The notes beneath the pieces were generated by a model. It saw only the letters and a list, made by a program, of their open reading frames with translations. It was not told the origin of the DNA and ran no database searches. Below are positions 20,709 to 30,158 of a stretch of DNA of 64,000 nucleotides, piece by piece (positions within the stretch are counted from its first letter, which is position 1; each line of letters starts with the position of its first letter). This DNA comes from Ochromonas danica (taxonomy: Eukaryota; Sar; Chrysophyceae; Chromulinales; Chromulinaceae), in assembly GCA_015146655.1 (NCBI GenBank), contig VKHL01000011.1:129819-193818 (forward strand). Direction: 5' to 3'. A program made the position numbers and the translations under genes.

Positions 20709-21827
20709 ATGGCATCTCTTGTTGATCTTGCAATCATTGCAGATGATCATCTTCAAGAGACATTGGCAGGAGTTGCCTCTATTCAACATGAATCAGCTTG
20801 TTCTCATCATCACCTTGGACTTGTCACAAGATTACATGTCGAATATGAAGAACCTATTGAATCTATACAAACCTTTGTTTTGAAGAAGAATGGTGAGAAT
20901 GAGACTGTGAATATGATGGCCAAAGCTTTTCGTTTGTATGAGAGGGAAGTGTTGTTTTACACTTCCATTGCTCCCCATGTTAAAGCAGCTATTCCACATT
21001 GTTACTTCTCTACACTCAAGAATGATGGGGCTGGATTTACTCTTCTATTAGAAGATTTATCGCCTTTACAAGTTGGGGATACTCACGAAGCTTTACACTA
21101 TCCTCAAGCTGTAGCGGGAACACGTGTCTTGGCCCAATTCCATGCTTCCTTTTGGAACAAACAAGAATTACTTGATTCCTTTCATTTAATGAAACCCAGC
21201 GACTCAAGGGAAATGATGGACCGTGTTTGTCAAGAAGATGTTGTTGAGTCCTTTCTGTCTATTTGGGAGTGTGAAGTGGATGATGTTGTGAAGCATCGCG
21301 TGAGAACTGCCAGAGAGAATCTCTCCAATTGGTTGGTATCCCTTGAAGATAAGGATGAACCACATGCACTAATCCATGGTGACACCAAACCTACGAATAT
21401 GATGTTCTCATCGCCTGTGAAGAATGAAGCAGGAGAGGAAGTGGTTGAACGCTGTGTATTGTTGGATTTCCAAAGCTACATGGAAGGTGGCCTTCTGGCT
21501 TGTGTTGATGATCTCAACTTTTTCCTTGTAGGAGCACTGGAGCCTCAAACATTCTCTACACATCACAAAGGTTTGATCAAAGAGTATACAGAGAGTTTCA
21601 ACAGTATTATTGGCTCCGAAGGCCGCAAAATAGAGGAGGATGCGGTGGCTAATCTATTGGCCCAGGCTAGCGAAGGACTTGTTATGCGGCTGCTAATGTT
21701 TCATCAGATGTTGATGAAGCTGCCAGCTGAGGCGATCAAAGCTCAACTGGGGACATTTGTCCATCGAGCTAACTCAGCTATTTGTGTCTCTGAATCAAAC
21801 CTAGCGAAGGCAAACACTGGTCATTGA
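20709..21827 (+). CDS. EcKinase/choline-kinase-like small-molecule kinase (complete copy)
   Basis: Member of the aminoglycoside-phosphotransferase/choline-kinase fold, closest in motif layout to the EcKinase-like (DUF227) family; 372 residues, one exon. Seen: YEREVLFYTSIAPHVKAAIP and LLLEDLSP in the N-lobe, the catalytic loop HGDTKPTNMMF (about residues 224-234), and the metal-binding motif LLDFQSYMEGG (about 252-262). It should phosphorylate a small hydroxylated compound; the substrate is unknown. This is the only complete copy of three in the window. Its last 58 codons are repeated at 24649, and its body is repeated inverted at 31778-32581. It is convergent with a truncated oxygenase gene only 32 bp away. 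Confidence 0.8.
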   Translation: MASLVDLAIIADDHLQETLAGVASIQHESACSHHHLGLVTRLHVEYEEPIESIQTFVLKKNGENETVNMMAKAFRLYEREVLFYTSIAPHVKAAIPHCYFSTLKNDGAGFTLLLEDLSPLQVGDTHEALHYPQAVAGTRVLAQFHASFWNKQELLDSFHLMKPSDSREMMDRVCQEDVVESFLSIWECEVDDVVKHRVRTARENLSNWLVSLEDKDEPHALIHGDTKPTNMMFSSPVKNEAGEEVVERCVLLDFQSYMEGGLLACVDDLNFFLVGALEPQTFSTHHKGLIKEYTESFNSIIGSEGRKIEEDAVANLLAQASEGLVMRLLMFHQMLMKLPAEAIKAQLGTFVHRANSAICVSESNLAKANTGH

Positions 21828-22133
21828 GGCAGTTCAATTAGAATGCTATCTTATTTAAATTACAACTCTTCTTTGAACTGTTCGATTTGAATCTCTTCAC
21901 CGCGATTCGCAAAGTCTCCTAAGTAACGTTCTGAGCGGAAATCGCCCCAGCGAACAGGCTTAAAGCGTGGCTTGGCTTCATCTACTTCCTCTGGCTGACA
22001 AGGCAAGGGGCTAATCACAGTATCGTAGTTAGGATTGAAGAAAAAGGGCACGCTATATCGATCAGCCGCCTTGCTCGCCACAACACGATGCTCAGCTGCC
22101 TTGTAAACGTTGTTACTCCAAATCTGATCATTA
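21652..22133. repeat. Direct repeat, copy 1 (kinase/oxygenase junction)
   Basis: 482-bp block repeated at 24649-25130 at a constant offset of 2997 bp, with no differences that I can see. It runs from inside the kinase gene to 10 bp inside the intron of the oxygenase gene. Confidence 0.9.
21860..22133 (-). pseudogene. Truncated 2OG-Fe(II) oxygenase copy (last exon only)
   Basis: Identical to exon 2 of the intact oxygenase at 24857-26049, with the same stop and the 3' splice site at 22123, but the block ends in the intron. It lacks exon 1, which encodes the signal peptide and the HTD iron-binding motif, so it cannot make an active enzyme. A short open frame from 22081 (73 residues) remains. 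Confidence 0.85.
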
Positions 22134-22793
22134 GTTCAGTCATTCGTTTTCTCATTATTCCTTAAACCAGTGCAGTAAACAGTAAACACTATCCCACCTC
22201 CACCATACCAGACGAAGAAGAGTAAACGCAACAAATCGTTGTATCGCTGAAGAAGTATTGGCCTTGCTCAATGTCCGCTTCCATTTTCTTGCTCCTTCTC
22301 AGTGATAAGACGGTTGATGTGTTTGGACTTCGCAGCATCAGAGGAGTCTATCCCAAAAACCATTAATCAAAATATGGGCCGAGCCCACCTCGCTAGAGGC
22401 GATATAGCCATTATCAAGTACTTAGCAGCATTACCAGCAATAACAGAAACAATAATATACTTCATTGCATCGCATGCTAGAATAACATCCATCATGCTTA
22501 CCATACAAATAACAACATTCAATCATACCTATTAGAGGCACACAACATTCCTAAACCCTTAACAATCAGCATTCTAACATCATCATATTGTCATCATTGC
22601 CCCATCCACCTCAGCGACCATCGTTACATCGAGACATCCACTCGACCGTAGCATAGTAACACCTTGGCTTCTAATTGACTTATCAGCACAATAAAAAATA
22701 ATTCGAAAGTCATTTATTCGTTTGCCAATACCACACCACGAATAATACACCTGCTTTTTGTCTGTAAATGTTAAGATATATATGTCATCTTCT
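22134..22793. other. Filler sequence, no gene recognised
   Basis: 660 bp between the truncated oxygenase copy and the fucosyltransferase-like gene. A minus-strand open frame (22583-22870) overlaps the end of that gene in another frame and has no known domain. No RNA gene or element is seen. Confidence 0.4.
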
Positions 22794-23984
22794 TCAAAAG
22801 GAAACTCCTCCTTGGTGGCCTCCGAGGTGGTAATACTGCCAAATCTGAGCACCTTTGGGATCGGATTCACAATTCTTCGTTAAATGCCCTCCTTCAAGCA
22901 AAGCGAGATGGCAACAATGATGCTTCGGTGTGTTCGGAAAGAGAGCATATCGTAGAGAAGCTGCTATGATATACATACAGGATCTGCTGCCAACAAAGCT
23001 GTCGGCACGAGCAAACAACTCCATGTCCGTGAGGAATTCCACAAAGAAGGGTTTGCGACTAACGTCCATGTGGGCTCTCACATAAAACTCAAGCTCATCC
23101 CCTTTTATCTTCGTTGCCTGAGCGAATTCGAAATGAATCGTGGTGTTATACCTTCTCTGCAGGTCTTGCTCAGTGACTTGATGCTGAGAATCCATGTAGC
23201 CAGCAGCAATATAGATCATGGTCACTTCTTTACCTTCTGTCGCCAATACTTTTACCTGTTCCATTGCGACCTCCAAATAGCTGTCGAGAGGAATATGACG
23301 TCTTCCTTGATCGAGGACCCCAGCGCGCAAATGGATGGCAAGGTAGTGTTTACCAGGATTACTCTTAAGAACTCTTCGCACTCTCTCCTCAATCTCCACA
23401 GTCATTTCGGAAGACGGTCGCATAAAGTAACGAAATATTTGACCCAAAACCCACACCGTTGGCTTCTGGCTCGCCCTGGCAAGCGAACAGAAATCTACAA
23501 ACTGGCCTTGCAGCTGCTGGCCCAGGGTTGTGTTCTGCCAGCGCTTAGAACTCAAGCGATATTCTGGAGGCACCGAGTCCTGAGGCATCCCACAGGAGCT
23601 TAATGGCTGGAAGTGACAGTCAACCCATTGTTTGCCTAGAGTGCATTCGGAAGGATTTTGTTCGGCCCAGACAGATCGAACGGTGGGTCGGAACACCACT
23701 TGTCGCTCGATGGAACCCATAAAATCAGACGAAATGTATGATATAAAGGACGCCCCAATACCACCCGCCGGATAGGTGATGTTGTTCACTCCTTTGGCAC
23801 ACTGTTCTTCACTAAATTGATAAGTATGAAGCCATTCTTCAAAATTCTTGGTGGCCATTTCATTGTCTTCAGAATTCGTTGGCCAAGGGCGGTAATGTCT
23901 ACAATCGAAGAAAGACATTGATCGCCCTTTAGTTAATACTGACTTTCCCAATAAAATGCAGGATATGAGAACTAGAATTAACAT
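22794..23984 (-). CDS. Fucosyltransferase-like glycosyltransferase
   Basis: 396 residues from the ATG at 23984, chosen because it begins a good signal anchor (MLILVLISCILLGKS); the frame stays open to 24257 but the extra 91 residues look non-coding. Motifs suggest the GT23/GT65 fucosyltransferase group: YLAIHLRAGVLDQGRR (the IHxRxG GDP-fucose motif, about residues 225-240) and FVGSRSCMYIIAASLRYA near the C-terminus. Many Cys and N-glycosylation sites fit a Golgi-lumen enzyme. The gene sits in the 2515-bp filler between the two copies of the kinase/oxygenase repeat. The family call rests on short motifs and could be another member of the same fold. Confidence 0.6.
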   Translation of the reverse strand: MLILVLISCILLGKSVLTKGRSMSFFDCRHYRPWPTNSEDNEMATKNFEEWLHTYQFSEEQCAKGVNNITYPAGGIGASFISYISSDFMGSIERQVVFRPTVRSVWAEQNPSECTLGKQWVDCHFQPLSSCGMPQDSVPPEYRLSSKRWQNTTLGQQLQGQFVDFCSLARASQKPTVWVLGQIFRYFMRPSSEMTVEIEERVRRVLKSNPGKHYLAIHLRAGVLDQGRRHIPLDSYLEVAMEQVKVLATEGKEVTMIYIAAGYMDSQHQVTEQDLQRRYNTTIHFEFAQATKIKGDELEFYVRAHMDVSRKPFFVEFLTDMELFARADSFVGSRSCMYIIAASLRYALFPNTPKHHCCHLALLEGGHLTKNCESDPKGAQIWQYYHLGGHQGGVSF

Positions 23985-24648
23985 TTTATTTGTGAACCAT
24001 TGAATGAGCAGATCAGAGTTCAGAGTTCCGCTGTCTTCTTTTGAGCGGCTCTCATTGAAGTTGCTGTCTGTGTCGGTTGGGTTTGCCACCTGCGGCGATA
24101 ATGCATGACTAATAACTCGGAAAACATGGGTTTTAGGAACCAGAGTTCGGAGTTTCAGCGATAAAGTACTGTGGTGATACTCGTACAGTATACTAGTACC
24201 GTACCATTGCAGCAGCAGCTGAGAGTCAAAAGTTTTGCGTTTTTCATCATTCGTCATGGTGTCATGGTGCTCTTCTCCGTCACCTTTGGTGGCAGACTAG
24301 TGTTATTTGGTCTTCTGCTCACTCTTCTACCACTGGCTGTCTATTCGAATCCAGACAGCAACAGTTTGAGAAACTCCTCCGCACGGAAACTGCGGCCTCC
24401 ATTTGCATGGCATGCTTACCTTGCCCAAACTTCTCGTCCGCAATAAGATCGCATTTTGATCATGTATTTCCAGAACATAGGGAACTGTGCAGGCTGATAT
24501 AAAAGGGCCAGGTTGCATAAAACTCGTCCTCTTTCGATCCGCAGTTTCCTCATCCCAGTTGATCTCCTCCTTCATGATGATTTCCTCTCTGCTTGTAAAC
24601 AGATTGCTCTGGTTAGTAACTGGCGTGGGTGCATCGTCAAGGCGTCAT
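23985..24648. other. Upstream region with a possible lone exon
   Basis: Upstream of the fucosyltransferase-like gene. On the minus strand 24642-24426 is open, reads SACTVPYVLEIHDQNAILL and ends at a good donor (GGGCAAG then GTAAGC), so it could be an exon of a gene cut by the junction at 24648. On the plus strand 24264-24446 reads as a signal peptide plus a short tail. I cannot choose between these. Confidence 0.25.
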
Positions 24649-24824
24649 ATCTATTGGCCCAGGCTAGCGAAGGACTTGTTATGCGGCTGCTAATGTTTCA
24701 TCAGATGTTGATGAAGCTGCCAGCTGAGGCGATCAAAGCTCAACTGGGGACATTTGTCCATCGAGCTAACTCAGCTATTTGTGTCTCTGAATCAAACCTA
24801 GCGAAGGCAAACACTGGTCATTGA
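24649..24824 (+). pseudogene. 3' fragment of the EcKinase-like gene
   Basis: Holds the last 58 codons of the kinase gene at 20709-21827, from about LLAQASEGLVMRL to the same stop. It lacks the whole catalytic core and has no start. It is the left part of the second copy of the 482-bp repeat. Confidence 0.88.
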
Positions 24825-25130
24825 GGCAGTTCAATTAGAATGCTATCTTATTTAAATTACAACTCTTCTTTGAACTGTTCGATTTGAATCTCTTCACCGC
24901 GATTCGCAAAGTCTCCTAAGTAACGTTCTGAGCGGAAATCGCCCCAGCGAACAGGCTTAAAGCGTGGCTTGGCTTCATCTACTTCCTCTGGCTGACAAGG
25001 CAAGGGGCTAATCACAGTATCGTAGTTAGGATTGAAGAAAAAGGGCACGCTATATCGATCAGCCGCCTTGCTCGCCACAACACGATGCTCAGCTGCCTTG
25101 TAAACGTTGTTACTCCAAATCTGATCATTA
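24649..25130. repeat. Direct repeat, copy 2 (kinase/oxygenase junction)
   Basis: Second copy of the 482-bp block at 21652-22133, same orientation. Here it joins the kinase fragment to the intact oxygenase gene. The 2515 bp between the copies carries the fucosyltransferase-like gene. Confidence 0.9.
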
Positions 25131-26049
25131 CCACAACAAAGAATTAGTTATTTGACAACAAAGAGTCCTAATGTGAAAAGACACTTGCCTGAAGCATATC
25201 GCCAATATTAATGGTGATAGCACCTTTGCCAGGTGGAACAGAAGCCCAACGTCCATCATTGTTAGCTTCTTTGGTGCCGGTGTATGCTTCTAAGCCTCCC
25301 ACTTGATCTTGCAAAAGCACTGTGATTCCTCCAGCATCTGTGTGATGCCCCACTCCCAACTGCTCATAATCAATCTTCTCATTAGCCTGAGTTGTGGATT
25401 CCATGTCCAAAGGATAGTAATTCAAGCGTAACAGAGAAGTGTGTTGATCAAATTTATCCTCAAAGAAGTCTTGTGGGAAGCATCTCATTGACAATGCAGA
25501 AGCACGAAGAATGGTCCAAGCAAGATTAGTGATTGCCTCGTAGTATTCAGCCACTGTGGACTCAAACTCAGGCAGAACATTTTTATCAGGCCAGAAATTA
25601 ACTCCATCGAGGGCATAGTCCTTCTTTGCTTGCTCAGAGAGACGACTGGTGTTCATGTGGAAAGGTCCCACATCAAACACTTCTTTACGATCAATACGCT
25701 GTTTGGTATACTCTAAGTCTGCATATCCACGACTATTTGTTTCTGATCTGCGTACAGTATCTTTGATCTCACGTGGTGAGTCAAAGAATATTTTCATTTG
25801 ATGAAAGATGCGGTCTTGTAGGTCTTGACTAACGCCATGATTGATCACATTGAAAAATCCCCATTTAGCACTTGCATTATGAATTTCATCCAAGGTAAAG
25901 GCTATATCAGGGATATCATAGTTTTCAGGACGAATAATAGAGTCAATATCAATAGTAGGAGGGAATTTATCCACATCTGCAAGAGCACAGCAGGACAAGA
26001 TAAGAACAGTGATGGCAATCATAACGATGCTTTGAGTTAAAAGCTCCAT
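24857..26049 (-). CDS. Secreted 2-oxoglutarate/Fe(II) oxygenase, IPNS-like
   Basis: Non-haem iron dioxygenase of the isopenicillin N synthase/flavone synthase group, 374 residues. Exons 26049-25189 and 25120-24857 join in phase 0 to give GDMLQIWSNNVYKAAEHRV, the expected family sequence. The 68-bp intron begins GCAAGT and ends ATCAG, so it is a GC-AG intron. Iron ligands are seen as HHTDAGG (His and Asp) in exon 1 and AEHRVV (distal His) in exon 2; the 2-oxoglutarate-binding Arg is in RYSVPFF. A signal peptide at residues 1-24 is unusual for this mostly cytosolic family. The substrate is unknown. Exon 2 is duplicated at 21860-22123. Confidence 0.85.
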
Positions 26050-26467
26050 GATAGTATTTCTCTAAAGACGAGATTAATAGCGCACTATTAACAAGGGGAA
26101 AGCTTTTGGTATGGATGGGCTATCTATCTTCACCTTGTGCCGGAGTGGTGGTGATTGACGTGAAAGCAAGAAATCTCCACGAGACTGCAGATCCAGATTC
26201 CCAGACTCAGACCAAATGTCCAAATAATCTGCATCTGGTGAAGATCCGGGGATATTGCATTCCAGGAATGGCGTTACCAAAATTGTGTTTTCATTGTTTT
26301 CATTGTTTTCATTATGTTACCATTCAAGTGACAAGACCAGAATTAGAAGATGGGGAATATGGGCATAAGAACGATACACATCTGACGAGAAGAAAGGATA
26401 GGATTTCACCTCATAAACAGACAGCATGAAATCATCAATAATTTACACGTCACCATAATAGTGACGT
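26050..26467. other. Spacer before the inverted glycosyltransferase copy
   Basis: 418 bp with the oxygenase promoter on the right-hand side of that gene. It contains short tandem repeats: TTTTCATTG repeated near 26289-26312 and GTCACCATAATAGTGA twice at about 26450-26482, the second at the edge of the inverted-repeat arm. No coding frame is convincing. Confidence 0.4.
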
Positions 26468-27931
26468 CACCATAATAGTGAGCCGATAGTGTGAAGTCGT
26501 CGATAATATGCACTGGCTTACCCACCATATCCATGTTGACGAGCTGGGACAAGCTGCAATTTACCATCGTTCGAACCTAGAAACGTGTCATTTAACAAGT
26601 GAATAGAGCTCGCCATGAATTGGGGTGCTTTCATTCATCAGCTTTCCCAGATCATCATAGATGTACTCATGGTCGACATAGTTGACATTGCAATGCTCAA
26701 TCCTTTTCAAACGATCTTGCATGGCTTGCTGCAACAAATGCTTGGGATAAATCTTTGTCCAATCGATCCCCTCAAAGCGAAACATCTCAGGGTAAATAAA
26801 AGCACTGCGTTTGGAGTGACTGTCATAAAATCTACAGAAGGAGTAGTTCTTGGGAAAAGGAGGACCAAGACATACTCCCACTCGAAACAGCAACTCCACA
26901 TTCTTTTCTTCTGCTGGTCCAGCTAGACGCAGTTCATGATCGGCACGATAATTCGCATGCACTGCAATCCGTGGCTTGGGATAGCGCATGGCTGGCGTAA
27001 ACATGCTTCCATTAGTCACCTGACCAGGTATTGGAGCAGGATTCACATAGTCCCACCCAGGAGTGACATCATGAATAAACCATGCATATTCTTCATGATG
27101 TTTATAGAAAAGATACGTGCACATAATATTGAACTGCGAATATGCATTACCATACAATCCGCGAAAAACCTCATCAAATGGTTTACCATGCAATTTCTCG
27201 ATGTATTCACGCATTTCCTTTATATGGGCCGTCTTAATCACCACAGGGAAGTAGGACATGCAGCGCATTGGCTCAAGCATTCCAAGAAGTTTGTAAGTGC
27301 CTTTCGGAACTTGTTCCCACCAATCACGACCTATACCATTTTGTGGTGACCTATAGTTCCCACTTCGACCATTCACCACAGGCTTGTTCCCTTCAAAAAT
27401 ATCTCCTCTATCCACATACGTTACAAAGAAGCAATCCGTGTCCACAAACCCCACATACTCGGCACGAGACCACTGATCAGCATAGAACATGATTCTTTGC
27501 TGACGATCATGTCCAACATGCCTATCTGCTTCAATAGGATCGTTTAATACATGTCTCACACCTCCTGGAACATGAGGTTTCACATGCTCATGTACATAAG
27601 TCAAGACATCTCGGAATTTTGGGGTCGAGCTATCTTCAGAGTCCATGAGGAGCAACAAGCTGGTATTAGATGCCTTCAAAGGCCAGAAAAATAGCAAGGA
27701 ACGAAGGAATATTCGTCGGTATTCGTTTTCTTTTTCGACTTTTTTGGGGGCTTTAGTATTGATGGGTAGTATGAGATCCAGAGAGGGCCAGGGATGGTGA
27801 CAATCCGTGTTTCTATTCTCCTCTGTGTGATAACAAGAGAAGAGGTGGAGAGTAGCAACGAACAAAGTTGCGAACATCCACATCACCATTTTATTCATGA
27901 AATTGACGCCCTTGAGCAGAATTTATCCAGC
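26468..27931. repeat. Inverted repeat, left arm (DxD glycosyltransferase)
   Basis: About 1.46 kb that pairs with 30159-31633 in opposite orientation, across a spacer of about 2.2 kb. Most of the arm looks about 98 percent identical. Two patches are much more diverged: near 27140-27180 and 26480-26610. Confidence 0.85.
26588..27898 (-). CDS. DxD glycosyltransferase, shortened copy
   Basis: 436 residues, one exon, nearly the same as the 486-residue protein at 30192-31652. Seen: a signal anchor at residues 1-22, then EYVGFVDTDCFFVT (DxD motif, about residues 149-158), and NGRSGNYRS and CMSYFPVVIK further on; the layout resembles DUF6492-type putative glycosyltransferases. The C-terminus differs: after HGELYS the frame ends at LVK, while the other copy goes on for about 54 residues. 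Homology to that tail is still visible downstream but with a local deletion and replaced bases. A cluster of changes at FRGLYGNAYSQ against FHKVYGSAFSQ suggests patchy gene conversion. Whether the shorter protein works is unknown. Confidence 0.65.
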   Translation of the reverse strand: MNKMVMWMFATLFVATLHLFSCYHTEENRNTDCHHPWPSLDLILPINTKAPKKVEKENEYRRIFLRSLLFFWPLKASNTSLLLLMDSEDSSTPKFRDVLTYVHEHVKPHVPGGVRHVLNDPIEADRHVGHDRQQRIMFYADQWSRAEYVGFVDTDCFFVTYVDRGDIFEGNKPVVNGRSGNYRSPQNGIGRDWWEQVPKGTYKLLGMLEPMRCMSYFPVVIKTAHIKEMREYIEKLHGKPFDEVFRGLYGNAYSQFNIMCTYLFYKHHEEYAWFIHDVTPGWDYVNPAPIPGQVTNGSMFTPAMRYPKPRIAVHANYRADHELRLAGPAEEKNVELLFRVGVCLGPPFPKNYSFCRFYDSHSKRSAFIYPEMFRFEGIDWTKIYPKHLLQQAMQDRLKRIEHCNVNYVDHEYIYDDLGKLMNESTPIHGELYSLVK

Positions 27932-28023
27932 TCCTGAGCTGATGAGAATTGACTGCAGGTGCTGCTGTGAAAGAAGCAACGGAACAAGAGGTTCTGAGAA
28001 ACCCAAAACTCGATTATCCGGGA

Positions 28024-29095
28024 TCTAGGCTACTGTCGGTCGATACCTGGGCCGAAGACGCCGATACCCCCGATACGATACTTCACCTCTTAAGTAAACG
28101 TATACAAAGTTAGATGTAATTATCAAAATTTCAAGCATAAATACGTATTTAATCAATCTCAACAATAGTTGAGTCATTATTTTCTTCTTCCTCCACTCGA
28201 GGTCTTTTCAAAGAACTAGAACGTAGGGGATAGCGAACATCGGATGACACCCAATTAACACGGAGATAGATCAAATTTCTTGCCAAGCTGCTACCAAGAG
28301 TGCTCCTTTAGTTCGTCCAGCCAAGGAAAATAATCTCTCCGAAGTTGCAGGAATGCACAAAACTTTACGAGCAATCATACTCAGATATGGGTACTTGTAA
28401 GCATTCTCTCCTCACCACAATAGTGGTTCCTGCTCATGCAACTCCGTAGCAGCTAGCTTAGGAATAGACAAGTAGCGATACAATTCGTCTACAGAAGAGT
28501 CAGCCTCTTGCAGAGATACAAACATATCGCGAAACAACACCGAACGCTTTTTTGATTTAGTCACAGCAGGAATAGGTTTAGTAGGAGTAGGGTTAGTAGG
28601 AGTAGGTGTGGGCTCAGGCTGCTTGGCGGCAGCTACCATAGCCCTTAGATTCTCAACAATGCTGCCTGCCCTTCACCTCGTCCACCATCATGTGACCTTT
28701 GTAGTACGGGTCCAACACATAAGCCAGCCAAATGTTGTCATTCATAGTGAATAATCTCTTCTAATATTAGATGATAGTCAGCGGGGTGGTGAATTCTCAT
28801 GTGCTTCGCGAGCCCTATCGTGTTTCCATCTGTTCGTGTGACCTTAAAGCTCACCTTCTTGCACTCTTCGTTGTTGTAATAGGCATAACCCTAACTAGTG
28901 GTGAAATACCGGCTCCAACCTGACATTATTTTAAGTAGGTATCTTTATTTGGATACAAAGTCAAGCTCTTCGCGACTAAAGACTTCATGACTAATGCTCT
29001 CGAGGGCATCTTTCCGTATCGTATCGGTTTTGGGGGCTGCCGATCGATACCAATATCGGTATCGTATCGTATCGTTACCTAGCCCTAAAAGGAAC
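28024..29095 (-). mobile_element. hAT-family DNA transposon relic
   Basis: Minus-strand remnants of a hAT transposase: a degenerate BED zinc finger (CKKVSFKVTRTDGNTIGLAKH, about 28790-28870) and the C-terminal dimerisation region (YPYLSMIARKVLCIPATSER then LFSLAGRT, about 28330-28410). Just upstream a frame reads DELYRYLSIPK and PLLW, as expected before that region. The RNase H-like catalytic core between the BED finger and the C-terminus is missing, so the element is internally deleted and inactive. Both ends carry GATACGATAC-rich sequence (28050-28080 and 29030-29090), probably the sub-terminal repeats; exact ends and target duplication are not resolved. It lies in the spacer between the two inverted glycosyltransferase copies. 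Confidence 0.72.
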
Positions 29096-30158
29096 AAATC
29101 CGTGGTGTCCAGAAATGTAGACGACCCAGAAATTTAGACGAAACCGAAATATCTTCGAAATAAAAATCTTTTTATAACATTTTGTTGTTGTCCTTGACTG
29201 TTTTTTTGCGACGTTCCATCACGTTTTTGCGACGTTTCTTATGTTAAACAACACTATTTGGAGTTTTACAAGTGACTTTTTCGTCAGAATCTATCTTTTC
29301 AGGGAAAATACTCCAAAAAAGCTATGATTCATCACATTTTCATCAATGGAAGAGGCTTTGAGATCTATTTATGACGATGGATTAGCAGTAGAGGCTGATG
29401 CTTAGAAGCACAAGCTCGGATTTTGCAATTTTTCCGTACATTACAGTAAAATGCTTGATAAATATGACAAAGGAGACGCCTCCTCCCATCAAATCAAGTT
29501 GGAGAAGATGCAATCTGAACGAAAATGCAGTCTACAGGGTGAATGTTGGGGCTTAAAGAAGAGCTTCAGAAGGAGGATAGAAAGTCCAATTCTCTTGGAT
29601 TGGCGTAAGGACTCATGAGAAGCGTGAAAAGCAAGCACAGACGAAGGAAGAAATGCTTCGTCCCAAAGAATATAGATGAATATAAAGAATGGCAGAATCC
29701 ACTTCAAGAGGGCAGTGCAAAGCGACTGCTAAAGGGAGAGAACCAGGCCGAAATGTGCAGCCTCATATACAGCAGGAGGACAAAGAAAGTCATTTTACAG
29801 ACCTGGTCTAGTCAAACCTTGAGTGCCAACAGAATACTTCCTATGAAGTGGCTATCGCTATTGTAAGTATGGAATAGTCACTGTCATACTCTGTTGTAGG
29901 ATGAAAACAGTTAAAATGAACCTCCTTCATTCAAGTGATGAAAATCCAGCCTCAAAGAAGAAAAGAAGAAACTAATTGAAAATTCGGCATGATGCATTTG
30001 AAATGTGCATGTAACGGCTTAAAGAACTTTTTCTTTTGTCATTCATCAGAAGAAACTTTTTTCTTTTTTCTTTTGTAAAATCCATGCGATGTGCGCGGGG
30101 ATGTGCAAGCTAGACTACACGCTACTGTGGTTGAAACTGCTGGATTGATTGTCATCCC
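29096..30158. other. Spacer, no gene recognised
   Basis: 1063 bp between the hAT relic and the right inverted-repeat arm. A 13-bp direct repeat TTTTTGCGACGTT occurs near 29200-29240. Frames at 29345-29400 and 29470-29620 are short and interrupted, with no known domain. It may be more transposon debris, but nothing proves it. Confidence 0.35.

Noticed and set aside
22794-24257. Longer fucosyltransferase-like protein starting at 24257
   Set aside because: The extra 91 residues precede a good signal anchor and look non-coding; the ATG at 23984 is the better start.
24171-24446. Complete secreted-protein gene on the plus strand
   Set aside because: Only a signal-like stretch and a short tail; it overlaps the upstream end of the fucosyltransferase-like frame and a better minus-strand exon candidate.
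29340-29866. Retrotransposon or second transposase gene in the spacer
   Set aside because: Frames are short and carry no recognisable domain.
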